Assembly: GCA_947071285.1 (NCBI GenBank)
Contig: CAMTFK010000010.1
Span: 1-43,495 of the forward strand
From: an uncultured Bacteroides sp.
GTDB taxonomy: Bacteria > Bacteroidota > Bacteroidia > Bacteroidales > Bacteroidaceae
Direction of reading: 5' to 3'
Length of the DNA: 43,495 bases
Of the stretch, positions 34,562 to 42,158 are shown piece after piece. A program made the position numbers and the translations under genes. Below the pieces are notes generated by a model, which had not been told where the DNA came from, made no database searches, and saw only the letters and a list, made by a program, of their open reading frames with translations. The stretch's first letter is position 1. Each line of letters starts with the position of its first letter.

Positions 34562-37099
34562 ATGAAGCGATTTTTTTATATTCTCCTTTTATTAACAGTC
34601 ACGGTACTTTCACCAAGTGCTGCCGAACAGTTTGTGTCTTTTACTGAAACAAGTAACGGTTTCCCACTCCTCTCTCCGAAAGACCATTCATTCACCATTC
34701 TTTGCAGTGGTGAGGATGAGCATAAAGGGATACTCACGGCTATAGATAACCTACGAGCAGACTTTGAAAAGGTCTGTGGCGTAAAACCCGAAAAGGCAAA
34801 TAACACCGCAGACAACGTTAAAATTATCATAGGCTCGATAGATAACAGTCCAATCATAAAACAATTGATAAAAGCAAAAAAGCTTGATGCGGATCTGCTC
34901 AAAGGCAAAAACGAAAAGTATATCATTACTACGCTCCATTCGCCATTGAAAGGCATTGAGGGTGACGTATTGCTGATTGCCGGAAGTGACAAGCGCGGAA
35001 CAATCTATGGTATCTACGAACTATCGAAACAAATGGGCATCTCACCTTGGTATTGGTGGGCAGATGTTCCTGTGCAACATCAAGATGCTATCTATATCAA
35101 GGAAGGTATTTACACCGATGGTGAACCCAAAGTGAAATATCGTGGCATCTTCATCAATGACGAATGGCCTTGCATGGGTAGATGGACTACCGAAAAATTC
35201 GGTGGATTCAATAGCAAAATGTATGTGCATTTGTATGAACTGCTACTACGGTTGAAAGCCAACTTCCTATGGCCCGCCATGTGGAGTGCAGCATTTTATG
35301 CCGATGATCCGATGAACAGTCCTCTGGCTGATGAGATGGGAATCATTATCGGTACCTCCCACCACGAACCGATGGCACGCAATCATCAGGAATATGCCCG
35401 CAATCGGAAAGCTTATGGAGACTGGAATTATCAAACCAATAAACAGGGTGTAGACCGTTTCTTTCGCGAAGGCATCGAACGAATGAAAGGAAAAGAAGAA
35501 GTAGTAACTATTGCTATGCGTGGTGACGGCGATGCTCCGATGGGATCTGATACAGATACTCGCTTATTAGAAACCATTGTGAAAGAACAGCGCAAGATTA
35601 TAGCCAATGTGACAGGTAGTCCTGCTTCTGAAACTCCCCAGTTATGGGCACTCTATAGCGAAGTATTGGAGTATTATGACAAAGGAATGAAAATACCGGA
35701 TGATGTAATGATTCTGCTATGCGATGACAACTGGGGAGACGTTCGCCGCCTGCCGGACTTAAATGCCAAGCAACATCCCGGAGGATATGGTATGTATTAT
35801 CATGTCGACCTGCACGGAGCACCACGTGCTTATCAATGGCTGAACATGACACAAATCCAGCACATGTGGGAGCAACTTATTCTAACCTATCAGTATGGTG
35901 TAGATAAAATGTGGATATTGAACGTCGGTGATTTAAAACCGAATGAGTTCCCCACAGATTTCTTTTTACGTATGGCTTGGAATCCTACATCTTATACTGC
36001 CGACAATTTGATGGATTATACCCGTGATTTTTGTGAGCAACAATTTGGTGAAACCCAAGCTGATGAGGCCGCCCGTATATTAAATCTCTATTGCAAATAT
36101 GCATCAAGAATTACGGCTGAGATGTTAGATAGTAAGACCTATAACCTCGAGAATGGAGAATTTAAGGCCGTTACCGATGAATTTCTGGCATTGGAAGCCT
36201 ATGCTTACCGACAGTTCTCGTCATTGCTTCAAGAGCAGAAAGATGCTTATAGAGAACTGATTTTGTTTCCGGTTCAAGCAATGGCTAATCTTTACGAGTT
36301 ATATTATGCCGTAGCCATGAACCGTAAGTTAGCTCAATGTGGAGATGTACGTGCTAATTATTGGGCCGACCGTGCTGAATATTGCTTCAAACGTGATGCA
36401 GAACTTTGCCATGATTATAATCATCATATTGCGAACGGTAAATGGAACCATATGATGGATCAGACACATATAGGCTATACCAGTTGGGATGAGCCGAAGG
36501 GTGGAAACATTATGCCTGAAGTAAAGCGTGTAACCATATCCAAGAACACAACAGGAGGATATGAATACGAAGAGAATAACGGTGTAGTAGTGATGGAAGC
36601 CGAACGCTTTGTCGATTGTAAGCAAGGTAGAGAAACGAAGTGGACGGTTATTCCCGATCTCGGACGCACACTCTCCGGGCTGTCTCTCATGCCTTATAAT
36701 AAATCTATTGAGGATGCCTTTGTTTCATACAAATTCAAATTGAAGAATGATTTAAAAGATGTCCGCCTCCGTCTGATCCTAGACAGTACATTGCCTTTTG
36801 TGCAGGGCGGCCATAGCTATGCCATTAGCATTGATGGAAGCAAAGAACAGATAATTAATTATAATAAAGATTTGAATTGGGCCCATAATTATAGTAAAAT
36901 GTATCCGGCTGCTGCCGCCCGCATCATTGAATCGAAAGTATCATTCATTGATGCCAACCTTAAAGCTGGTGACCATATCCTGACTATTCGTCCGCTAACT
37001 CCGGCTGTAGTTCTCCACAAGATTATTATAGATTGTGGTAGTGATGGGCCAAGTCATCTGAATCTTCAGGAAAGCAGGTTCAGTATGAACGATAAATGA
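34562..37099 (+). CDS. GH115 xylan alpha-1,2-glucuronidase
   Basis: An 845-residue exported glycoside hydrolase that removes (4-O-methyl-)glucuronic acid from xylan or long xylooligosaccharides. Signal peptide MKRFFYILLLLTVTVLSPSA without a lipobox, so it is probably periplasmic. Family-typical segments are KRGTIYGIYELSKQMGISPW, VKYRGIFINDEWPCMGRW, LLRLKANFLWPAMWS, SHHEPMARNHQEY, AMRGDGDAPM and the downstream LLCDDNWGDVRRLPD. The C-terminal region (from about 690) is the extra beta domain usual in GH115. It is the last gene of the operon; the substrate fits GH30 upstream, together pointing to glucuronoxylan. Confidence 0.93.
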   Translation: MKRFFYILLLLTVTVLSPSAAEQFVSFTETSNGFPLLSPKDHSFTILCSGEDEHKGILTAIDNLRADFEKVCGVKPEKANNTADNVKIIIGSIDNSPIIKQLIKAKKLDADLLKGKNEKYIITTLHSPLKGIEGDVLLIAGSDKRGTIYGIYELSKQMGISPWYWWADVPVQHQDAIYIKEGIYTDGEPKVKYRGIFINDEWPCMGRWTTEKFGGFNSKMYVHLYELLLRLKANFLWPAMWSAAFYADDPMNSPLADEMGIIIGTSHHEPMARNHQEYARNRKAYGDWNYQTNKQGVDRFFREGIERMKGKEEVVTIAMRGDGDAPMGSDTDTRLLETIVKEQRKIIANVTGSPASETPQLWALYSEVLEYYDKGMKIPDDVMILLCDDNWGDVRRLPDLNAKQHPGGYGMYYHVDLHGAPRAYQWLNMTQIQHMWEQLILTYQYGVDKMWILNVGDLKPNEFPTDFFLRMAWNPTSYTADNLMDYTRDFCEQQFGETQADEAARILNLYCKYASRITAEMLDSKTYNLENGEFKAVTDEFLALEAYAYRQFSSLLQEQKDAYRELILFPVQAMANLYELYYAVAMNRKLAQCGDVRANYWADRAEYCFKRDAELCHDYNHHIANGKWNHMMDQTHIGYTSWDEPKGGNIMPEVKRVTISKNTTGGYEYEENNGVVVMEAERFVDCKQGRETKWTVIPDLGRTLSGLSLMPYNKSIEDAFVSYKFKLKNDLKDVRLRLILDSTLPFVQGGHSYAISIDGSKEQIINYNKDLNWAHNYSKMYPAAAARIIESKVSFIDANLKAGDHILTIRPLTPAVVLHKIIIDCGSDGPSHLNLQESRFSMNDK

Positions 37100-37104
37100 A
37101 TCAA

Positions 37105-37136
37105 AGAAGAGGGTGTTTTTTGAAGCACCCTCTTCT
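37105..37136 (+). terminator. Hairpin at the end of the glucuronoxylan operon
   Basis: AGAAGAGGGTG (37105-37115) pairs with CACCCTCTTCT (37126-37136) around a 10-nt loop, starting six bases after the GH115 stop. There is little of a T-run after it. It marks the probable end of the susC operon. Confidence 0.72.
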
Positions 37137-37262
37137 CATATAAATACAATTCCACCCTAATTCATTCTGAACACAAGCACATCTTCCCTCCATAAAAGAA
37201 ATCACAAAAAGAGATTTTACGCAAACAAAAAAATAACCAATATCACAAAATATTCTTTTTTT

Positions 37263-37270
37263 TATATTTG
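37263..37270 (+). promoter_or_regulatory. -7 element of the ECF sigma operon
   Basis: TATATTTG matches TAnnTTTG and lies 39 bp before ATG 37310, just after a run of T (37255-37263). No convincing TTTG at -33. The upstream stretch from 37137 is AT-rich and shows no other feature. Confidence 0.55.
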
Positions 37271-37309
37271 ATGTCACGTTTGCCAAGTTCATTCGTCTTA
37301 TCAATGTAA

Positions 37310-37831
37310 ATGGAACTTAAACAATTTAAAATATCCGTTCTTCCTCTCCGCGATAAGTTATTAAATTATGCGCGGAAGTTGACCGAGAGTCCGGACGATG
37401 CAGAAGATGCCGTGCAGGAAGTCTTGCTCAAGCTATGGAATAAAAGGCTTGAACTGGAGCAGTACCGCAGTATTGAAGCATTCGCCATGACCATGACTCA
37501 TAATCTCTGCATGGACATGTGGCGCACCAGGCATACGACCAACGTACCGCTGGAATATGTGCAGGATGCCACTCCCAGTGGAACACCGGAACGGCTGCTC
37601 GAAATAAAAGATGAAATCCGCCTGATGCGTGAAATTATCGATTCACTGCCTGCCTTGCAGCGCACCATCATGAGGATGAAGGACATCGAGGAATACGAAA
37701 CGGAAGAGATTGCCAACATCACAGGTTGTAACCCGGAAGCCATCCGAAGCAACTTGTCGAGGGCACGAAAGAAAGTGAGGGAAATTTACCTGCAAACCAT
37801 ACAAGAAAGAATAAGGAGGAACCAAGCATGA
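37310..37831 (+). CDS. ECF-type RNA polymerase sigma factor
   Basis: A 173-residue sigma factor of the extracytoplasmic-function type. Region 2 (about 20-85) shows ESPDDAEDAVQEVLLKLWNK and AFAMTMTHNLCMDMWR; region 4 (about 105-165) shows LPALQRTIMRMKDIEEYETE and NPEAIRSNLSRARKKVREIY. The ATG of the next gene overlaps the stop by ATGA (37828), the usual arrangement of a sigma factor with its anti-sigma protein. It likely directs transcription of the exported proteins downstream in response to an envelope signal. Confidence 0.93.
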   Translation: MELKQFKISVLPLRDKLLNYARKLTESPDDAEDAVQEVLLKLWNKRLELEQYRSIEAFAMTMTHNLCMDMWRTRHTTNVPLEYVQDATPSGTPERLLEIKDEIRLMREIIDSLPALQRTIMRMKDIEEYETEEIANITGCNPEAIRSNLSRARKKVREIYLQTIQERIRRNQA

Positions 37832-38247
37832 AGATAGAAGAATTAATAGAACGCTATTTCGAGGGACAGACCTCGTGCGAGGAAGAACGTGAACTACGCT
37901 GTTTCTTCAACCGGGAAAATGTGCCCGAACACCTTCAAGTATATCGTCCCTTGTTCATCTGTCTGGAACAAGAGGTAAAAGCATTCCAAGAAAAGAGTGT
38001 CCCTACAACTAAGCTTCCCTCCCATCGCCGCCGCTTCATCTATATGATGAGCGGAGTGGCGGCCGGAATATTATTGCTTATCGGTATTGCCGGCACCAAA
38101 CAATACCTTCACGTTACTCCAGAGAATTATGTCATCATTGATGGCAAGCAATATACCGACGACAATCTGGTACGTGAACAAGCTCTTGCCGCTTTTCGTG
38201 ATATGCGGACCACAGAAGATGAAGTACTTGACCTAATGTTTGAATAA
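37828..38247 (+). CDS. Small single-pass membrane protein, probable anti-sigma factor
   Basis: A 139-residue protein beginning MKIEELIERYFEGQTSCEEE, an acidic helical cytoplasmic segment of about 65 residues like the N-terminus of Bacteroidetes anti-sigma proteins. A basic stretch HRRRFIYM precedes one membrane helix (about 72-90, GVAAGILLLIGIAG). The C-terminal 50 residues would be periplasmic (ENYVIIDGKQYTDDNLV, RTTEDEVLDLMFE). It overlaps the sigma gene by four bases. No zinc-binding HxxxCxxC anti-sigma motif is seen, and the family is not one I can name. The role is inferred from position and topology. Confidence 0.72.
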   Translation: MKIEELIERYFEGQTSCEEERELRCFFNRENVPEHLQVYRPLFICLEQEVKAFQEKSVPTTKLPSHRRRFIYMMSGVAAGILLLIGIAGTKQYLHVTPENYVIIDGKQYTDDNLVREQALAAFRDMRTTEDEVLDLMFE

Positions 38248-38271
38248 TAGAAAAAATTAATAGATATGATT

Positions 38272-38715
38272 ATGAAAAAGTTCATTCGTACCCTGCTATG
38301 TTGCCTGCTGTTACTATTCAGCACCGGCATGTATGCCCAAAAAGGGCTACAAATAGCTTCCGTATTCCAGAAATACGGCAACCAGAAAGGGGCTACCTAC
38401 GTGGAACTGTCCAAAATGCTATCCAAGAACTGGGACATCACCCACTATCAGAGCCTAAAACTGGCGAAAGCAGAAAAAGCATTACCCGAAATTTACCGTT
38501 GCCTGGAAGCTGACCGCGAACACGCCAAGAAGATAAAGGAGGTAGTGACTGACGGACAAATACAATCAGGCTACTACCAGTTGCCTCCATTACAGAATAA
38601 GACCAACCGTTTCATACTGTTCCGGCTCGGGAAGAAAGGTGAAGCCACGCTTATCTATATCGAAGGCGAAATAGACAGTGACGACCTTGTCACACTGATA
38701 TTCAGCAAAGACTAA
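38272..38715 (+). CDS. Exported DUF6108/DUF4252-like protein of the sigma operon
   Basis: A 147-residue exported protein from ATG 38272 (in-frame ATG 38266 is less likely because the signal peptide begins naturally at MKKFIRTLL). Signal peptide to about residue 22 (GMYAQ), then KGLQIASVFQKYGNQKGATY, and a conserved-looking end GKKGEATLIYIEGEIDSDDL. Similar short exported proteins occur behind ECF sigma factors in Bacteroides and carry the labels DUF6108 or DUF4252; I am going by memory. Its function is unknown. Gaps of 24 and 34 bp to its neighbours suggest one operon. Confidence 0.7.
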   Translation: MKKFIRTLLCCLLLLFSTGMYAQKGLQIASVFQKYGNQKGATYVELSKMLSKNWDITHYQSLKLAKAEKALPEIYRCLEADREHAKKIKEVVTDGQIQSGYYQLPPLQNKTNRFILFRLGKKGEATLIYIEGEIDSDDLVTLIFSKD

Positions 38716-38749
38716 CTCTGAAAATTATAAATCACAAATTATAAAACTT

Positions 38750-39625
38750 ATGAAACGAATATTCTTTTTATTCCTGCTTATGACTTCCATGACAGTCATG
38801 GCACAAGAAAGCATCCCGCAAGACACCACTCTTTACCTCAATGGCCGCAAAGTTGTCATCAAGGAGCGTGACGGCAAAATCAAAGTAAAGATGTACGAAG
38901 CCAAGGCTGAAAATGATACCATAGAGAATACACAAGTGTTTGAAGGTGTATATCTGGACGGCCGCAGTATCGAACGGACTACTACCGTATCCGTACCTTT
39001 CATGAAAAAGAAAAAAGGCAACTATCGCTTCGATCCGCATTATCCTGCCTTTTACTTTGGCTTCGATAAGCTGGCAGGCGGCAAGCTTCAATATTCCGCC
39101 GAGGTTCCGCAACTCGGTTCCAAGTCCTGGGAATGGGGTATCAACCTGTTCAATACCGGGGTTGCCATCACCCGGAACAATCATTGGGGACTCACTACTA
39201 CTCTTGGCTTGGCACGCATCGTCCATAAATTAGATGATAATTATGGTTTCGAAAAAGTGGACGGTATCACTGTCTGCCGCCCGGCCGAAGACGTAGACTA
39301 TCAAAAAAGTTGGCTGCGCTATTGGGCTTTCCGCCTGCCCGTCAGCCTGGAATGGCAGACAAAATTCGGTAGTCGCCGCGCCTTTCTTGCAGCCGGTCCG
39401 GAAATGGAATGGCGTGTGGGAGTTAAGTCCAGAGCCAAATATGATAATAAAAAACATACATTGAGTGATAAGTTAAATACCCATCCGCTTGGATTGAATC
39501 TGTTGTTACAGGCAGGTTACGGTTGCCTAGGATTCAATGCCCGCTTCGCACTCACTTCTCTGTTTGAAAAAAATAAAGGTCCTGAACTCTATCCGGCTTC
39601 TATAGGTATAGGTTTATACTGGTAA
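38750..39625 (+). CDS. Outer-membrane beta-barrel protein of the sigma operon
   Basis: A 291-residue exported protein. Signal peptide MKRIFFLFLLMTSMTVMAQ, then a polar region (about 20-95) with TLYLNGRKVVIKERDGKIKV, then alternating strands of a small barrel (about 110-291: WEWGINLFNTGVAITRN, YWAFRLPVSLEWQTKFG, RRAFLAAGPEMEWRVGV) and an aromatic C-terminus (IGIGLYW), as expected for outer-membrane insertion. It is the last gene of the ECF sigma operon and may be its regulated output or sensor. A tandem 22-bp array begins seven bases after its stop. Confidence 0.78.
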   Translation: MKRIFFLFLLMTSMTVMAQESIPQDTTLYLNGRKVVIKERDGKIKVKMYEAKAENDTIENTQVFEGVYLDGRSIERTTTVSVPFMKKKKGNYRFDPHYPAFYFGFDKLAGGKLQYSAEVPQLGSKSWEWGINLFNTGVAITRNNHWGLTTTLGLARIVHKLDDNYGFEKVDGITVCRPAEDVDYQKSWLRYWAFRLPVSLEWQTKFGSRRAFLAAGPEMEWRVGVKSRAKYDNKKHTLSDKLNTHPLGLNLLLQAGYGCLGFNARFALTSLFEKNKGPELYPASIGIGLYW

Positions 39626-39631
39626 ATCCAT

Positions 39632-39741
39632 CTCGCAAGACGAAAAAAATCGTCTCCTGAGATAAAAAAATCCGTTCCGTGAAACAAAATAATCCGTCCC
39701 CTGAGATGAAAAGATTTATCTCAGGAAACGGATTTCTTTGT
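39632..39741. repeat. Degenerate tandem array, five 22-bp units
   Basis: Units start at 39632, 39654, 39676, 39698 and 39720. Typical parts are CTGAGAT or variants, an A-rich middle and ATCCGT (ATCCGT ends units 2 and 3). The segment at about 39717-39740 carries an inverted version (ATCTCAGGAAACGGATTT) that can pair with units 1-2 (CCTGAGAT and the bases before it) or with CCTGAGAT in unit 4 to form a hairpin. The unit sequence is unrelated to the arrays at 9816 and 40305 but the period is identical. Confidence 0.78.
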
Positions 39742-39764
39742 TTTCGGTAATCAATCTCACTATC

Positions 39765-39795
39765 TTGGAGAATACCAAAAACATTGTTATCTTTG
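39765..39795 (+). promoter_or_regulatory. Promoter of the deaminase gene
   Basis: TTGG (39765-39768), 19 bp, then TATCTTTG (39788-39795) fits the Bacteroides promoter pattern; the -33 element is TTGG rather than TTTG. Transcription would start about 27 bp before ATG 39827. Confidence 0.7.
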
Positions 39796-39826
39796 TCAGT
39801 AACTCTAAAAAAGAATCATTTTTATT

Positions 39827-40294
39827 ATGACCAAAGAAGAATTAATGAGAAAAGCGATTGAACTCTCCACGGAGAATGTCGCTAACGGTGGCGGTCCGTT
39901 TGGTGCCGTCATTGCCAGAAATGGTGAAATCATAGCCACCGGAACAAATCGTGTTACAGCTTCGTGCGATCCAACAGCACATGCTGAAGTCAGCACTATT
40001 CGTGCAGCGGCTGCCAAGTTGGGAACTTTCGACCTCAGTGGATGCGAAATCTATACTTCTTGCGAACCGTGCCCCATGTGTCTCGGCGCTATTTATTGGG
40101 CCCGACTGGACAAAATGTACTATGGAAACAACAAGACTGATGCCAAGAATATAGGTTTCGACGACTCCTTTATTTATGATGAAATTGCCTTAAAACCTGC
40201 CGACCGTAAACTACCGTCGGAAATATTGCTGCACAACGAAGCAATCAAGGCTTTTGAAGCATGGACTAAGAAAGAAGATAAAATAACCTATTAA
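39827..40294 (+). CDS. guaD: Guanine-deaminase-like nucleoside/base deaminase
   Basis: A 155-residue enzyme of the cytidine-deaminase fold that probably converts guanine to xanthine and ammonia in the cytoplasm. The zinc site is His52 with catalytic Glu54 (PTAHAEVSTIR) and Cys82/Cys85 (CEPCPMCLGAIYWARLDKMY). The segments GGGPFGAVIARNGEIIATGT and NIGFDDSFIYDEI are close to B. subtilis guanine deaminase, as are the length and C-terminus. tRNA adenosine deaminase TadA shares the zinc motif but differs in these segments. Monocistronic by context, with its own promoter; the last bases overlap a degenerate copy of the 22-bp array downstream. Confidence 0.83.
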   Translation: MTKEELMRKAIELSTENVANGGGPFGAVIARNGEIIATGTNRVTASCDPTAHAEVSTIRAAAAKLGTFDLSGCEIYTSCEPCPMCLGAIYWARLDKMYYGNNKTDAKNIGFDDSFIYDEIALKPADRKLPSEILLHNEAIKAFEAWTKKEDKITY

Positions 40295-40304
40295 GAGCCT
40301 GCCA

Positions 40305-40370
40305 ACAAGAAGTTAAGAGTTTGTCTACAAAGAGTTAAGAGTTTGTTGACAAGGTATTAACTCCTTGTAA
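40305..40370. repeat. Degenerate tandem array, three clear 22-bp units
   Basis: Units start at 40305, 40327 and 40349. Each contains a dyad, for example ACAAAGAGTTAAGAGTTTGT and ACAAGGTATTAACTCCTTGT. A weaker copy at 40283-40304 (about 13 of 22 matching) overlaps the deaminase stop codon, so the array may have begun at the gene's end. It lies between converging genes. The period is the same as in the arrays at 9816 and 39632; the sequence is different. Confidence 0.78.
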
Positions 40371-40401
40371 AAGTGTTATTTTCAAGACTTTATAAAACAG
40401 T

Positions 40402-40441
40402 AAAATCCCCGAAGTTCTGCAAAGCAGTCTCCGAGGATTTT
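40402..40441. terminator. Bidirectional terminator between convergent genes
   Basis: An imperfect hairpin: AAAATCCCCG at 40402-40411 with CGAGGATTTT at 40432-40441, and an inner CTGC/GCAG pair around AAA. A-rich and T-rich ends on opposite sides allow termination of both the deaminase (plus) and the outer-membrane protein gene (minus). Confidence 0.78.
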
Positions 40442-40497
40442 GGTTTAATACACAAGGTATTTGCAATGAAAGGTTATTTGCTTATATTGTTGTTCTT

Positions 40498-42111
40498 TTA
40501 GAAACGCATGCCTAAAGTAAATATCACTTGACTACGTGTATTGGTAACTTCAGTTTTGTTTAAATATTCATCATCAAAAGCATAGAAATCAGACTTATAA
40601 GTACTATACTGATATGCTAAATCCGCATAAACCAAGGAACCGCGATAGCCAATACCTAATGTGTAATTGCTCTTAGATTTTGCATTAGCATAGTCTGTAT
40701 CTGTCATAACAGAGTTATACGGTAAACTTTTATAGGCTCCATCTTTATATGCAGCTGAACTATAATTATATCCAGCACGCAAAGCAAACTCTGGAATCAC
40801 CTTATATTCAGCTCCTAATCGAAGTGTATTTACTCCTTTCAGCATTCCTTTCACTTGGGAGTTTTCATAGCTCATTTCATCTCCTTCAGGATAATAAAGG
40901 CGTATACTCGAATAATCCTGATATTCATATTCAGCACCAAGAGCAAGATTTCTACCCACCGTATATCCTAAACTCAGATTATACTTCCATGGAGTGCGGA
41001 GCTCATAATCATAAGCCATATCATTATTGCCCAAATGGTCATAACTATCCACAGTTGTTTTGTAGAATTCAGTCTCCCCCTCAGCATTCTTTCCATAGAT
41101 ACCAGACTCAAGAAAAACATTAGTAGCCAATGTCAACTTATAAAACGTAGGAGTATGTATCGCAAAGCCAATACGTAAAGGAGAAGATTCAATAGGACGT
41201 ATGATTGCTCCTAATTTAAAATCAAACCCAGCTCCATCAATTTTCGTCCAACTATTCACGTCATAATATTCGCCCGTATCGTAGTCTTCACTATAAATAG
41301 AACTCTTGGTATAATTCAAATCATAAGCTCCTACAGTTACTCCCAAATATACCCGATCATTAAAATTGAAAGAGATATTGAAATCATACTGGTCAATTCC
41401 GCCTGTCTCACGAGAACGAAATTTACTATAAGGTTGAGGAAGGAATGCTCCAAACCCTGTCAACCTATCTTTATGATTTTCATCACCATATATAGGATTA
41501 TAAAGTGAACCGCCCCAGCCTATGGCAGCCAGCCAACCTGTATTAGGATTATTAAATACATTATTACCAGTAGTGGCATTATCATCTATATATTTTATGT
41601 TATACCCCTCATTGAACATTCCACCAGCCTGAGATGCCATCTGAAATGTCTGTGAAACAACGTCACCATCGGGAGTTAAATTAATCAAACCTTCCATTGA
41701 CGTTGTTTTATTAAATGATTTGGCACGGTTATAATTAAAAGCAAAATTTACATAACGCAAAGCAGTCTGATTACCTATTTTATTAGAAAGCACAAAACCC
41801 GCATTATTCAATTGCCAACGGTTCTTATTTGAATTTAGAGTATTCCCGCCATATGTACTTTCTGTCCCGGTTGAAGAGAAACCAAATGAGACAGCAGCAT
41901 CATTACTACGATAGATACCTATGCCGGCAGGATTGGTTGCAATGGTAGACATATCGCCGCCCAATGCTCCCATAGCTCCGCCCATACCTACAAAACGAGC
42001 TGTTCCATTCAAATCTTTCTCTGTCATCTTCGTGACATCATATATAGTCTGTGCACCCATCCCTATTGAAGTAAGCAAGGAAAGGGCAACCAAAGTCAAT
42101 TTCTTATTCAT
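40498..42111 (-). CDS. FadL/OmpP1/TodX-type outer-membrane protein
   Basis: A 537-residue outer-membrane barrel of the FadL family, which lets hydrophobic compounds cross the outer membrane. The signal peptide ends at SIGMGAQ. The family N-terminal hatch signature is clear: LNGTARFVGMGGAMGALGGD, then STIATNPAGIGIYRSNDAAV and SFGFS. Many aromatic strands follow, ending TRSQVIFTLGMRF. Start 42111 (MNKKLTLVALS) is preferred to 42117, which would add only MI. The gene lies 47 bp downstream of the Ser/Arg-rich gene on the same strand, so they are probably one transcript. Natural ligand unknown. Confidence 0.85.
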   Translation of the reverse strand: MNKKLTLVALSLLTSIGMGAQTIYDVTKMTEKDLNGTARFVGMGGAMGALGGDMSTIATNPAGIGIYRSNDAAVSFGFSSTGTESTYGGNTLNSNKNRWQLNNAGFVLSNKIGNQTALRYVNFAFNYNRAKSFNKTTSMEGLINLTPDGDVVSQTFQMASQAGGMFNEGYNIKYIDDNATTGNNVFNNPNTGWLAAIGWGGSLYNPIYGDENHKDRLTGFGAFLPQPYSKFRSRETGGIDQYDFNISFNFNDRVYLGVTVGAYDLNYTKSSIYSEDYDTGEYYDVNSWTKIDGAGFDFKLGAIIRPIESSPLRIGFAIHTPTFYKLTLATNVFLESGIYGKNAEGETEFYKTTVDSYDHLGNNDMAYDYELRTPWKYNLSLGYTVGRNLALGAEYEYQDYSSIRLYYPEGDEMSYENSQVKGMLKGVNTLRLGAEYKVIPEFALRAGYNYSSAAYKDGAYKSLPYNSVMTDTDYANAKSKSNYTLGIGYRGSLVYADLAYQYSTYKSDFYAFDDEYLNKTEVTNTRSQVIFTLGMRF

Positions 42112-42158
42112 AATCAATGTTCTTTATAGTTCAAAACTATTACATTCTCACAATCTAT

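Noticed and set aside
39765..40294. tRNA adenosine deaminase TadA
   Set aside because: The zinc motif is shared, but the FDDSFIY segment and overall pattern fit guanine deaminase of the B. subtilis type better.
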